Positions 32,083 to 45,332 of a DNA stretch of 64,000 nt are shown here, piece after piece. This stretch comes from Chrysogorgia sp. JL179-B06 (taxonomy: Eukaryota; Cnidaria; Anthozoa; Scleralcyonacea; Chrysogorgiidae). Both the position numbers and the translations under genes were made by a program. The notes beneath the pieces are model-generated. The model saw only the letters and a program-made list of their open reading frames with translations. It made no database searches and had not been told where the DNA came from. The DNA lies in NCBI GenBank assembly GCA_035772405.1, contig JAYKKM010000043.1:607501-671500 (forward strand), in the 5' to 3' direction. Position 1 is the stretch's first letter, and each line of letters opens with the position of its first letter.

Positions 32083-33700
32083 TAGTATATTAGTCCATTT
32101 CGCTTCACTATGATTGCACTCAGTCACGGCCATAGAGATATAAATCAGTTGATTGCATAATGCTGACGCCAAATCTCATCGCCATTATTGCACCAAGAGC
32201 GAATATTGAACCAAGTTATACCAAGAGTGAAACATTTAAAGATGACGTGCAATCCATTCTGCGCATGTTCAAGGTCTTGTTTATAAAACAGTATAGTTAA
32301 ACTTACACGAAGTAGCGTAATATAAGTTACAACGATTAATATATGTATGTCATTTTTTAAATAATAAATATGAGTTTTACCTTGGGCGATATTGAACAAG
32401 ACGAAATTGAACAGGCAGTGCAAATACCAAGCACGTCTGATCCTTTCACAAATCCCCTCCATCTCACAAAATATTTGAAGAGAGACTTTTTGTTGCGTCT
32501 CGTTCTGAATAGAATCGTTTCTTCTATATTGACCGCCATTCACTAACAGTACAAAGAAAACCCTGTTGAAGAAAACCTTCGCTCGTACCTTCCTCCATTT
32601 TTTATTTAAAGTGCCTTTAACATAACCACTGTTTTCGAGAATAGCATGGGATTGAGTTTACGTTGTTTATATTCCTTAGTTGAGTCTCCAATCTGTGACT
32701 GTACAATTCAAAATATTTTACTGTTTAACCAAATGTTTTCTTACCAGCAACCTGACCATGAACGCACGTCAGTATTTTTAACCGATTTCTAAATCCAAAG
32801 AAGCTTATTTTATTATATATTATATGTAAGATTTTGAGAGCAATTTGACATCAAAATCTTGTCAGCTCTCCACGATAAACATCCCACCCAAAAACTCCTT
32901 CGAGCTTTATAAACCAGGCGCATACAATCAGCATTTTTCCCGTTGTGTTGTCGTTTTCTGTCATGTCCTCTCTCATCGACCTTTTTTAGATATATACGAG
33001 AGTTCTTGTCCGTTTGAAGGTGCTCATATTCATTGTTTATTCATGGTTTATTGGTTTTGCCAATATAACGATCCTTATAAGCTCGCTCATGATGGTATAT
33101 GATACGGGACTTCAAAGAATCAGGAACTTCTTGTCTGCTGGACAGGTTTTTATATTTTTGAGCATCATTTAACAATTTTACCTAAATGCCTGATGAAGAA
33201 ATTTTGTATACTTCCGAAATATGTCACTAAAAATATTATATCAAAACCGTTGTTCTGTTCTTCAATTTATATTACAGTCTCTCTAGCAATCCTTCTTTTC
33301 CTAATTTTTCCTACTTTTTGTACTTTCCTACTTTTTGCTACTTTTTCTCTTAAAAACCTAGTTTTTTGTTTCATAAAATCATTTTGATTTTTTCTTAATA
33401 CTGCCAGGATAATGTAGTATTTTCTTCTGGCTGGAGATAATAAACCACTGAATTGTATTTTTCAAGAGGCCACTTTTGTACATTTTCTTTATGAAAAAAT
33501 TCTATTTTTGTGGTATTGTCATTTCAAATTAATCACAAAAAATTCCTACTTTTGTACTACTTTTTTCTACGTTTTCCTACTTTATTCCTGCTTTTCCTAA
33601 AATTTTAGTCCTATTTTTATCTTACTTTTGATATAAACCTGTTAGAAAGCTTAATTAGCAAAATTATGTATGTATGAATAAGAGAATATAAGCTCCATCT
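32083..33700. other. No gene supported; T-rich CCTACTTTTT repeats
   Basis: ORFs up to 132 codons (minus, 32145-32543) have no recognisable family and no splice context. From about 33285 to 33620 the + strand repeats CTACTTTTT/CCTACTTTT irregularly. Confidence 0.4.
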
Positions 33701-33817
33701 TTCATTACAGTGAGAAAGTCAGCTGTACGTAATACCACGTTTACCTCGATTTATTTTGTTTTAAAGGGGAGATGTAATCCCTAAATGCCCTCAAAACAGG
33801 GAAACTTTCTAATTTTC

Positions 33818-33881
33818 GGCTCATGAATTATTAATGAGTTTGAGATTAATATTTCTCAAACTCATTAATAATTCATGAGCC
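33818..33881. repeat. Perfect hairpin, 28-base arms
   Basis: GGCTCATGAATTATTAATGA then GTTTGAGA is followed after a 7-base loop by its exact reverse complement. Likely a tiny foldback insertion. Confidence 0.85.
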
Positions 33882-34184
33882 AATTAGCCAATGAAATCAC
33901 TTTATTTTATCACATGACTGAGGCTGGATACTCGAGTAAAACACGTAAAAATCATATACCACCACAGTTATTAGAATTGCTGAAATCTTAATTAATAATT
34001 CATTTTTTGGAGAACGAAACGTCTTCGCTCATCCTCAACTGAACAGAGTCTGTTAATTTTCTGAATAAATTTTACACACCTCGTGAGTTCAGTCCCATGA
34101 GGGTTTGTTCTCAAATGCGTTTTAAGTAAACATCCAATTAAATCCGTGTTCGATTGAGAAGCCATATAAACAACTCGTTTATCG

Positions 34185-34292
34185 TGTTTCATCAGGGGAT
34201 CCAAACACTCGAAAACAATAAAAACACTCGCGCTTCGCGCTCGTGTTTTCATCATGTTTTCTCGTGTTTGGATCCCCTGATGAAACACTCAA
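34185..34292. repeat. Foldback repeat, CATCAGGGGATCCAAACAC arms
   Basis: GTTTCATCAGGGGATCCAAA on the left mirrors TTTGGATCCCCTGATGAAAC on the right around a CACTCGCGCTTCGCGCTCGTG centre. Similar words (TGATGAAACAGC, AACACTC) continue to about 34450, so it is part of a larger nested repeat from about 33990. Confidence 0.75.
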
Positions 34293-34749
34293 ACTCGTTG
34301 TTCATATATTACATCAAACACGAGAAAGACTTTCATCCGAGATATCCAAATACGTTCACAAAACGAGGGGTAGCCGAGTGTTTTTAACGCACTTCGCGGT
34401 GTGTTTCGATATCTGATGAAACAGCTCTTTCAAGTGTTTGATATAGCTTCTCAAACAAATCTGTATTTTAGGAGAAATTTGGGGTTCATTTATGTACGTT
34501 TTTCATCATCCAAATGACGTCACACAGACTATCGGTAGTAAAATTTTAAAAATAAAATCAGCTGTTATTTCTAAAATAAAGCATTATCGTAAGAGTTAGG
34601 GTTAGTATTAGGCATGCCTATATTTTGAATTCGGGATACTTATATGAAACGTCAGCTATATATCCAAACACGCTTCATGCCACTGATTTTCTTCACTTCT
34701 CCTTCGGACGAAGTTTACATTATTCGTTGTAAACTTTACTTTAAATACT

Positions 34750-35245
34750 TAAGGGACCGGTCATTATTTATGTTCGGGGTGGGGGCCGAAGAGAAATAGA
34801 TTTGGTGCTGGAAAAAATTTTACCCTATTTTTTACCCAATTTTTTACCCAATTTTACCCAATTTTTTACCCAACCCAAGAAGAAAAAAGTTAGATAAAGC
34901 CTGCATATCGTCGATACAAGTTTGAATAACAAACCCAAATAGATATACAGAAAGATCCTGCTGAACGTAACTTTCAAATCATTATCTCCCTACACAGAGC
35001 AGTAATCCAAGGAAAACAAGGAGAGGGATGCAATAACAAAAGCTAATGTGCAATGATGACTAAGGAGAACGGATGACGAAATTCCAATTTTAAATGACGA
35101 ATTCTTAAACTTTTTTATGTAAATAGTCATGAAAATGTTTCTACCCAACCCTTTAGAGAAGTGTTTTTTTACCCAACCGTTTAGGTTTTAGAATTTTCAG
35201 TTTCTTCGGCCCCCACCCCGGCCATCAATAATGACCGGTCCCTAA
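34750..35245. repeat. MITE with ~45-bp inverted ends (AGGGACCGGTCATTATT)
   Basis: Left AAGGGACCGGTCATTATTTA..GGGGTGGGGGCCGAAGA, right TTCTTCGGCCCCCACCCC..AATAATGACCGGTCCCT. Both subterminal parts carry TTTTTTACCCAA repeats. Non-coding. Confidence 0.85.
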
Positions 35246-35389
35246 GTGATCACATTCAACGTTCAAGGATGACGGTCATGGATTTTGGAACATGTAGTTT
35301 AATCGAACATGTAGTTAAATCAAATATTACTTGTAATAGTATTACTTATTTTTTTATTATTTTATTTTTATTATTATTAAAACTTTATT

Positions 35390-35942
35390 TCAATACGGAG
35401 TCTAATTCACAAAAGTGCTCTTCCTTGGAGCCGTATACATAAGTGAAACTCTTGAAATTCAACGAGCCAAATCAAAAGCAAAACAAATGTATAAAGTTCT
35501 AAATAATTTGGCTCCGAGTTCCCTTGCTAATCTTTTTATATGTAAAAGAAACATCACAGATCATGACCTTAGGGGCTCCTCTACCTCTCTGCAGCTACCT
35601 TTACCTAGAACTGAAAATCTTAAGAAAAGTTTTTGTTATGATGGAGCTAAACTGTGGAATTCTCTACCCGTAGATTTGCGTGAATCAAATTCATTACCAA
35701 TATTCAAAAATGGAATCGACGCTCACAATTTTTAATACTATACAGACCTTTTAGTTTAATATATTATTATCGATTTGTATATGTAGAACTAGCTTCTGTT
35801 TTTAATTAGTAAATAATTCATTTTTTAATTAGTAAATGTATATATTTGAACAAATAATGTAATCCACACGCCCCTTGTGGAAACCAGCTTTTAAGTTGAC
35901 GGGGCTAGCGTGTGATTTTAAATAAAGTTTACCTTACCTTAC
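35390..35942 (+). pseudogene. 5'-truncated LINE: RT C-terminus and 3' tail (L2/CR1-like)
   Basis: An ORF (35415-35735) encodes KAKQMYKVLNNLAPSSLANL, LQLPLPRTENLKKSFCYDGA and KLWNSLPVDLRESNSLPIF, the C-terminal signature of CR1/L2-group RT proteins (Y.GA.LWN.LP..R...S...FK). The 3' untranslated part reads CGCCCCTTGTGGAAACCAG.. GACGGGGCTAGCG..TTAAATAAA and ends in a (TTACC)n tail (35930-35955). Everything upstream of the C-terminus is missing, as usual for a truncated LINE insertion. Confidence 0.8.
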
Positions 35943-36004
35943 CTAACTTACCTTAGAGAGAGCGAGCCCAGAGAGAGCTAGAGCGCGCGAGCGAGAGATC
36001 CGGT

Positions 36005-36006
<2 letters not shown>

Positions 36007-36100
<94 letters not shown>
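36007..36100 (+). repeat. (CT)n microsatellite at the LINE 5' end
   Basis: About 94 bases of CT dinucleotide with one skip. It runs into GCCTGTCTGTC and the ATG of LINE ORF1 at 36112. It is preceded by a GAGAGAGCG-rich stretch (35955-36000), giving GA/CT symmetry. Confidence 0.95.
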
Positions 36101-36111
36101 GCCTGTCTGTC

Positions 36112-37440
36112 ATGGCGGACGGTTATCAAAATACCGCTCCGGAGCTAACTTCATTAAACATGACTAGCCTTTGCCATCTCCTTAAATTTGTTGATGGCAA
36201 GAAGCCTAAGCTAACATGGATGGGTAATAGAGATGATTTGGGGAAATATCTAAGTTATATCTTCGATGATTCAACATCTAACGAAAATGATCTCCTATGG
36301 TCGGAAGACTCCAAACATAACATGTTTTCTTGTCGAATAAATAGCCTGGTTTTCAAGTTTTACACTACTACAAACACCTTGTGTATACAGGGTCAAGGAG
36401 AGATTGAAGCCAAGCGTAAGCTTCTTGACGTCGTGGGCAAAGAGAATTACACAGTTGACTTAACATCAGATTCCCAAAGTGAAATGTCTATCCAACATGG
36501 TGGAGAAAATATATTGCCAAGCGGAGAAACGACTGATCATATATCGCTTCTCATGTCGTCGAGCCAATCAAACTATTCAAGCTCGAACGAAATGGAAAGC
36601 CTGCTTGCTGAAGTCTACACGATTAAAACAGATCTTAATCATCTAAAAAGTTCATTAAAAGCTATGGAGAATCAGATCAATCAACCGAAGGAAAATATGC
36701 AAATGAACAACGCCTTGTTTGACGAAAATAAGTCCTTGAAGACTGAGGTTGCGACATTAAAGATGGAAAAGCAAGGCCTAATCACGGCTTTGTCTCTGAT
36801 TAACTATGAATTAGTTGAAGCGAAACGTGTATCTGGAAATACTGGTCCCTGCTCGACAAGCCACGGTGGAAGTCCTGATGAACCTTTACCGAAAATTAAA
36901 AAGATGTCAGAAAATGAGCAAAAGTATAAATCTCGCTCTATATTTATTCTCGGCGATTCAATAATCAAGAATCTCAACGGCTCTAAAATGTCAAAAAATG
37001 ATCATGTCCAAGTTAAATGTTATTCAGGTTCAACCACGAGTGACATGCAACATTACATGAGACCATGCATAACCAAGTGCCCAGATGAGATCGTTCTCCA
37101 CATTGGTACTAATGATATCACGCCATCTACTGAGCCATCGGAATTGGCAACCAAGATAATTTCTCTTGGTTTAGAAATCAAAGATCGATCAGAGAAGACC
37201 AAAGTTACGATATCCTCACTGGTCCAACGAACCGACAACAAGAAACTAAACAAGAAAGTCTCTGAAGTGAACAAGTATTTAGAATCTCTAACTAATGATT
37301 ATGACTGGGACTTTATTAACCACTCAAACTTAAATCATGAATGCTTTGACAATCATGACATTCATCTGAACGCTATCGGAACCAAGAAATTTGCTTCTAA
37401 TATTATTAGCCATTTTCGTTCCAACAAAGTTACTACATGA
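36112..37440 (+). CDS. LINE ORF1 protein with SGNH/GDSL-type domain
   Basis: Intact 442-residue ORF1 of a CR1/L2-group LINE. Residues ~160-235 look coiled coil (EMESLLAEVYTIKTDLNHL, LKTEVATLKMEKQGL). The C-terminal half is an SGNH-hydrolase fold: block I FILGDSIIKNL (~277-287, Ser of GDS), a Gly in CYSGSTTSDM, the block III-like IGTNDI (~330-335) and the Asp/His block DIHLNAIG (~415-422). ORF1 proteins with such an esterase-like domain are known from CR1-group elements. The ATG comes 11 bases after a (CT)n tract. The stop is a TGA at 37438; the same frame stays open into the endonuclease of ORF2. Confidence 0.85.
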   Translation: MADGYQNTAPELTSLNMTSLCHLLKFVDGKKPKLTWMGNRDDLGKYLSYIFDDSTSNENDLLWSEDSKHNMFSCRINSLVFKFYTTTNTLCIQGQGEIEAKRKLLDVVGKENYTVDLTSDSQSEMSIQHGGENILPSGETTDHISLLMSSSQSNYSSSNEMESLLAEVYTIKTDLNHLKSSLKAMENQINQPKENMQMNNALFDENKSLKTEVATLKMEKQGLITALSLINYELVEAKRVSGNTGPCSTSHGGSPDEPLPKIKKMSENEQKYKSRSIFILGDSIIKNLNGSKMSKNDHVQVKCYSGSTTSDMQHYMRPCITKCPDEIVLHIGTNDITPSTEPSELATKIISLGLEIKDRSEKTKVTISSLVQRTDNKKLNKKVSEVNKYLESLTNDYDWDFINHSNLNHECFDNHDIHLNAIGTKKFASNIISHFRSNKVTT

Positions 37441-40405
37441 CAATCTGGAGAGACGGTAAGCCTTCATAAGCCTTTTAATAACACGCCTATTGCGCCTAAT
37501 ACTAATTTAGACGAATCCTTGAGATCTATCAGGGGATTCAAAGTTGCATCGATTAACATTGCATCGTTGGTCAAACATATTGATCAATTGAGAACTGTAA
37601 TGTTTAATCAACCTTTAGATGTTCTCGCTATAAACGAAACGAGACTTGACGATTCAATCATGAATTCTGCTGTCTCGATTTGTGGATATTATATAATAAG
37701 GAAAGATCGCAACCGTTCAGGGGGAGGTGTTTGTATATACATTCGTAACTCCATCCAATATAAGGTTCGCGATGATTTATCAACAATTTCTATCGAAGCA
37801 ATTTGCCTCGATATTTTTAAAACTAATAGTAAACCTTTTACTATTATTGCATGCTATAGACCTCCAAAGTCAGATCAGAACATTTTTTTCCAAGCTCTTG
37901 AATCTATAGTGTCAATTCTTGATTATGAAAATAAAGAAATCATTTTACTTGGTGATTTAAATTGTAATTATAAGAGCTCTAAACATGAACCTCACATCAA
38001 TGCCTTGAGAGCGATTGAAGAGATCTATCAGTTTCATCAGCTTATTAAGGAATCAACCCGTATAACAGATAAGTCTGATACTATGATTGATCTAATATTT
38101 ACTAATGACTTGTCTAAAATTGTATCATCTGGCCTCGTAAATCTTGGAATAAGCGATCACTGCCTAATCTATATGGTTAGGAAAGTTTCTATTCCCACTC
38201 ATTCTAAGCAAAAAGTTACGCAATTTCGATCCTACAAGCATTTCAACTCTAACCACTTTAAAGTCGATCTTCAGAATATCCCTTGGGATATATTAAACAA
38301 TTACGAAAACCCTGACCTAATGTGGAGCTATTGGAAAAAGATGTTCATATCAGTAGCTGACAAACATGCGCCTGTTAAAAGGAAAAGAGTGAGGTCTCGT
38401 AGATCTCCTTGGATGACTGTCTCTATTAGGACGAAAATGATCATACGAGATCGGCTGAAACGAGAGCATGCTTCATCTAAGGACCCAATTTTATGGGCAA
38501 ATATAAAAGTGCTAGAAATGATGTAAATTCTATGATAAAGAAATCCAAAATTAATTTCTATTCTAGTCAATTTGAAACGCATTCCAAGGATCCATCTAAA
38601 ACATGGAAGGTTATAAATGAACTTCTTTCACGAAAAAACACAGTCGTGTTCTGAAATTAATGAATTACTGATTAATGATAAACCTATTACTAATCCTTCA
38701 GATATCTCTGAAACTTTCAACGATCATTTTATAAATGTTGGACCTAATTTGGCTGCTAACTTAATGAACCCACAGGAAAATACTAATTTTCGCTCGTTCC
38801 TGAACCATGATCATGACACAGCTAATTCTAGTTTTAGGTTTACTAAAGTGAGTACGTCCGATGTGTCCAATATCATTACAAAATTTTCAGTCAAAAAAGC
38901 TGCTGGTCTAGATGGTATTCCCATGAGACTATTAAAAGAAGCTGCTCCCGTCATAGCTAGCTCGCTATGTGTCATTTTCAACAAATCCTTAGAAACTGGG
39001 ATATTTCCATCTGATTGGAAATGCTCAAAAGTTTATCCGATTTATAAATCTGACAAAAAAGTTGATCCAAATAATTATAGACCGATCTCGGTTATAAACG
39101 TAGTGGCTAAGATATTTGAAAGAGCTGTATATAAGCAATTATACGCTTACTTCAAATCTCATAACCTATTTAACAAATACCAATCAGGGTTTAGAAGTAA
39201 CCATTCTACAGCCACTGCGATGCTTGATGCTACAAACGAATGGTATTCCAATTTAGACGAAGATCTTTTAACTGCAGTTATATTTCTTGATCTTAAGAAA
39301 GCGTTTGATACGGTCAATCATGATATTTTAATTGAGAAATTAAAATGTCATGGTATTTCCGACATTGAATTAAAATTCTTTCAATCATATCTTACCGAAC
39401 GTCAACAACAATGTTATGTTAATGGAATGTTGTCAGATCCTCAAACTGTGACCTGCGGAGTTCCCCAGGGGACAGTTTTGGGACCGTTGCTGTTCCTGAT
39501 ATATATCAACGATCTGCCATTGTCTTTGTTTAATTCTAAACCAAGAATGTTTGCCGATGATACAAATCTTACGTTTAAGGCAGAGACCATTTGTGAATTG
39601 GAGCATCAGGCAAACCGTGACTTGGAAAATATCAATCAGTGGTTAATTGCCAATAAACTTCATATTAATTTAACCAAAACTGAATATATGATTATCGCCT
39701 CTAATAATAGGCTATCTAATATTATACAATATCCAAAATTATATTTGGGCAATCGATTGATCCGTTGGGTGTCAAATGCTAAATCATTAGGACTACATAT
39801 TGATGAAAAACTTTCTTGGACCAAACACATTGATGTAATATCTAAAAAAATCTCAAGCGCCATTGGTGGTTTGAGACGCATTCGTCAATTTGTTCCGTCT
39901 AAAGATCTCTTAATACTGATTTATAATTCCCTAATTCAATCTCACTTTGACTATTGTGATGTTGTGTGGAATAGCGGACTAAATCAAGAATTATCTAATC
40001 GTCTGCAAAAGTTACAAAATAGAGCAGCTCGAGTTATTAGTCCAGCCAATTATGAAATAAGGTCATCTGAAATATTAAGGAACCTTAATTGGAAAGATTT
40101 ATTAACTCGACGTATCTATAATTCAGCAATTATGATGTATAAAATTTACTATGGCGAATCAACTGATTATCTAAATGAAATTTATTCAAAACGCTCAGAA
40201 GTAAATAATTATCAATTGCGAAATAGTGAAATTGATGTCTTAAACCCCTAAACCACGCAGTAATTTCCTGAAAAAAAGTTTTCTATACAACGGTGGTTTT
40301 ATTTGGAATTCTATTCCAAAAGATATCAGACTGTCAACTTCACTAAATTATTTTAAATCAAGGTTGAAGGCTTATCAATCTCTTGACATTATCTCTCCAG
40401 AGTAG
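37441..40405 (+). pseudogene. LINE ORF2: AP endonuclease and reverse transcriptase, a few single-base shifts
   Basis: ORF2 is in the same frame as ORF1, right after its TGA, and has no in-frame ATG before the endonuclease. Endonuclease motifs: VASINIASL, LAINETRLD, IACYRPPKS, ILLGDLNCNY, IDLIFTND, GISDHCLIY. Near 38500 the frame shifts and the expected reading (YKSARNDVN, KTWKVINELLS) runs in the next frame until about 38635, where a second shift in an A run restores the first frame. RT motifs follow: VYPIYKSDKKVDPNNYRPIS, VIFLDLKKAFDTV, CGVPQGTVLGPLLFLIYIND, RMFADDTNL (catalytic FADD). A third shift near 40245, in CCCC, moves the last ~50 residues (SFLYNGGFIWNSIPKDIR ... SPE) into another frame, ending TAG at 40403-40405. 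Nearly intact otherwise. Confidence 0.88.
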
Positions 40406-40499
40406 CTTAAACATTTGTAAATATTGTATATATATTAATTATGACGGCTTTCTTGTAAAACAATTTTTTGAAATTGTAGAAATTCCGTGCTTAAATAAA

Positions 40500-41040
<541 letters not shown>

Positions 41041-41145
41041 CTAAATTGAAAAAAAGTCGCTAATTGAAAAAAAAAGTCGCTAATTAAAAAAAAGTCGCTA
41101 ATTGAAAAAAGTCGCTAAATAAAAAAAGTCGCTAAATTAAAATTG
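41041..41145. repeat. Short tandem repeat, GTCGCTAATTGAAAAAA units
   Basis: Five to six units of about 17-20 bases with variable A-run length follow the CT array. Confidence 0.85.
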
Positions 41146-42570
41146 TTGCATGTGATACCTATACAAACCTCCGTACACGAGAGATTTAAAAATAAATAAA
41201 GGAACTGATGTTTTTTTCCTAAGGGAAGCTATTCCAAAGCATAGCCTCCTAGTGGTTTATCATCTTATAATAGATGATTGAAAAATATTGTTTGATTTAT
41301 AGAAAAGTCGAAAATTCGACTTATCCCAAGCCGGGTTGTATTTGTCTCCTTAGCAACGCCCTTAGGAACGCCTTTAGCAACAAATATTTGGATGCAAAAA
41401 CTGCTTTGTTTTTCCATCTTGTATACATTTTCCCATCACCACCTCTCTCTATTTTTATAGCATTTTTAAACATTAAGAGTGTGGGTTATTTTCGGTTTGA
41501 GTTAGCGAGAGAGGTTTTGCAACGGGCGGTTGCTTTGATGAGAATGAAACTGCTTTTAATTTAGTAGGGCTAATTTTCCACATTGCCCTGTTTCGCTGTT
41601 CGCGAGGATATCATTTAGACCAATGACCCGATCCCTGGTCCTGTAAAAGAATTTACGGGATCTTCTGGCTTTGTTGCTAACGAGGGAGGCTGTGATGGTA
41701 GGAAACTGGTAGCGTCCGCCATTGTTATAAAACATAAACACGGCCCTAAACATTTTTTTTAAAACTTAGAATGAGTTTAAGTGTGAAATCTCTCGCTTAA
41801 GCTGTATTTGGAGTTCCCTATTTGAACGTTTTGCGTTATGTATTATTTTGCCCTGTTAATAAAATCAAGCTACGGCTCATGTCATTTTTAGCTAAGGCTC
41901 ATATCGTTTTTGGCTGCGAGAAGGCATAATGCCCCATATAGGTCTTAGTTTTCAGGTGGTGTATACGGCATGTATTTATGTATAGTAACAATGAATTGGT
42001 ACTGCATATACACTAATAACAAGATAACAACCCCGTGTCTCCAGTTCGCGCGCCAATTCTTATGTCCCTTCGACCTTTTAAAACAACTACACTCGTAGAA
42101 AACTATAAACATGAGTAACCTTATCACTTTGTGACGATCTGTCCTTTGGTATTCAAGTCGACCGTTTTGACGTGTGATCGTGAACTACAACAGTGTGAAC
42201 AATTTCGTCCCACGAGAAAATTAAACCCAAATGCTAACAAGTCTACACTGCTAGCATGCTAAATCTATGCAGAATATACATTATGTACCGCTGAGAATAA
42301 TAAAAGTGATAACGGCAATCCAAACCAAAGAAGAAACGGGTCCTTGTTCCCGCCGACAAATATATTCAACGAAATTTAAAATTATGTAAACAGAGATGCG
42401 TCATGCAAGCCGACCGATCTATTTGATCCCAATATTCAATATCCCGTATAGCTCATTTATATTTATAAAATAACACTTTGGACCGTCGGTAATGAACGTT
42501 TCGTGTTACAAGACTTTAACGTCTAATTCAGAAGACTAACGTCGAAATTTAAATTTAAACGTTAAACGAG
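41146..42570. other. No gene supported
   Basis: A 96-codon ORF (41274-41564, +) resembles nothing I know. The sequence is otherwise AT-rich and featureless to my reading. Confidence 0.35.
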
Positions 42571-42573
42571 ACT

Positions 42574-42696
42574 AAGGCCCGGGTCAAACGTCGAACTTTT
42601 CATGAATCGAACTCAATGTAAATTAGGAAACTCTTTTGTTTAAGTTCATTTGCATTGAGTTCGACTCATGAAAAGTTCGACGTTTGACCTGGGCCT
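42574..42696. repeat. Small MITE, 40+ base inverted arms
   Basis: AGGCCCGGGTCAAACGTCGA then ACTTTTCATGA..GAACTCAATG is mirrored by CATTGAGTTCGACTCATGAA..CGTTTGACCTGGGCCT. About 123 bases in all. Confidence 0.85.
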
Positions 42697-42966
42697 AACT
42701 TGTAAGTCGAAGTTTAAAGTATTTATTTTTATTATTTATAAACACTCTATATGAGGCAAATAGTTGAACAGTGAAACATTTCTTTGATTTAATATTTCCT
42801 TCCTTACTTTATACAGGTGATACTTCATACATTAAAATGCTAATGATGTAATTAACGTCAACCCAGTCATCATTTCGGATCGAGTACAATTATATTCTGC
42901 TGCTAGAGAAATTTGACCTAATTCAAACGTTGATGGTATATACTTGAAATTATACTAGATTTAAGA

Positions 42967-43400
42967 AATAGAAAACATTTTCCGTGTTTACATACATTTA
43001 TAGAAACACGAGTGGAAGTTTGGGAGAACGAGAAATTAGTGGTAACACGAGCCCGCAGGGCGAGTGTTTCCATGCTATTTCGAGTTCTCCCAAACTTTTA
43101 CGAGTGCTTCTATAACTGTTTGTAAACACGGAAAGATGTTTTCTATTTCTTTTATAAAATAACGCTGAGGAAATAAGTAATAAGACTCTTTTATTAAAAT
43201 GATGAAAATATACATTCTCCTTACTCACGCTACACAGCGTCGTCGGCTGTTCAAATGAACATAAACGCTCTTAACTCTGTGAGCAAAGGTTCGTCTTGCA
43301 GTCCATTTTATAAAAATGGCGGGAAAAATCCATGTTTACATACAGTTATATAAACATGGCTTTTAGCCAATCACCGCTTGCGTTTACGAAATGTTATTTT
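42967..43400 (-). repeat. Foldback repeat family F, copy 2 (inverted, internal deletion)
   Basis: On the minus strand it follows the order of copy 1 (9176-9656): GATTGGCTAAAAGCC, ATGGATTTTTCC.., ATTTTTATAAAATGGACTG, AGACGAACCTTTGCTCAC, then GTTAAGAGCGTTTATGTTCA and the palindromic half ending in GTTTTCTATTTCT. About 90 bases between TTTGCTCAC and GTTAAGAGCG in copy 1 are missing here. Confidence 0.75.
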
Positions 43401-43950
43401 ATAAATTGGGTTATCACACAGAAAGTATACATGAATGAAGACAAAATTCCTGGGTTGACGTTTCATCATTAGCATTTAAAAAATATAAACATGCATAAAG
43501 TATTGAAGGAAAGATCAAATCAAAGAAATATTTCACTATTCAACTATTTGCCTTATATATAGAATATCTATAAAAATAATAAAAAATGGGGTTGTATAGG
43601 CACTTCAATCGCAATTACTTTTTATGACGTCTCAATGTGGTCTCGTCTGTTGATCCATTAATTGAGAATATATCTGCGAGGCTACAATAATCAAAGACAA
43701 GTAAATTGAATTTCTAACAATACACCCACGCTTATCGCATGACACAACACCCACTCACATTGATTATGACACAAACAACCGATGACGAACAATATATTGG
43801 CCCACGCACATGATTTTCTTCGTTGTCAATACGTCTGGACAATTTTGGTTGGTTGAGGTTATTCGTTTGATATAACCTCCAGCCAAGTTAATTCTGACAT
43901 GCCAACGTTATCGGCAAACGTGAAACTGATACTCAGAAGCAGAAAAAACG

Positions 43951-44430
<480 letters not shown>

Positions 44431-44443
44431 AATGGATCCCTGC

Positions 44444-44546
44444 TGCTGCGTTTTTCCACGCGTACGTAAACGTACGTAAAAAGTTGAATATGGTTCAACT
44501 ATTCAACTTTTTACGTATGTTTATGTACGCTTGGCAAAACGCAGCA
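44444..44546. repeat. Palindromic MITE-like insertion
   Basis: TGCTGCGTTTTTCCACGCGT..TACGTAAAAAGTTGAATA is mirrored by TATTCAACTTTTTACGTATG..CAAAACGCAGCA, with a few mismatches, total about 103 bases. Confidence 0.75.
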
Positions 44547-44891
44547 CTGGAAAGCAGCGAATATAGTCATGCGGATGACTTTTCTATTGTACAAATTGAG
44601 TGGTTTTCTACTTGGTTGCACACGAGCGCTCGTAAAACAAAAGGAGAAGTCGCTCGCGCGACTAGTTTCTATCACGGAGCCATAGTTTGTGTGAGTACTC
44701 AGTACACAAAAATCTTCGACAGCTGATTCATTTTGGCATCTTAAAAATCAAAGAAAGATATTATCTGACACCTATTATATAGCACTAGCGTGGTCTCAAA
44801 ATGCGGTTCCGAAGGTGGTCTCTCCAATATGGCGGTTGTGAGCTACTTCCGGCTTCAAGATGCTCTATCCAGTCTCTTATGTATATCAGTG

Positions 44892-45332
44892 GCTAAAGGC
44901 TGGTTCACACTAGCGATATAAACACAAGATCAATACCATGCATAACCCATGCAAGAGCAGAACAAAAGATGAAACAAAGAAAAATTCTCGTTGTTTTGTC
45001 TTCGCAGAGGATAAATCATCCTTTGTTTTCATATTGATCTTGTGCTCGTAAGAATCGGGGATTTTCCAGTCCTCGATCGCCTGGGATTTTTACGACAAGT
45101 GTGACATGATTGAAGTAATGTCCCAGACTGTCGCCGATCTGATCGGAAGAATCGGAATAATTTCTATTTGGAAAACGCATCCCAGACGGTCGCCGATAAA
45201 TGAAAAATCCCCGTTTCTTACGACTCTTACGATAAGTGAGAACCAGATAACGATCCTTATGTCGCAGGCTTGACTTCATTCCTTTGTTTTGCCTTTTGTT
45301 TTGTTCTTATGCTTGTGTGAAGCAGGCTTAAA
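44892..45332. repeat. MITE with TTCACAC-type inverted ends
   Basis: Left AAAGGCTGGTTCACACTAG.., right ..CTTGTGTGAAGCAGGCTTAAA; inside are partial inverted words (GATCTTGTG / CACAAGATC, GATCGCC / GGTCGCCG). Non-coding. A terminal GGTTCACAC motif is seen in many animal MITEs. Confidence 0.65.

Noticed and set aside
36007..36100. (CT)n as a CRISPR-like or regulatory array
   Set aside because: Pure dinucleotide without spacers; no CRISPR arrays are expected or seen in this eukaryotic sequence.
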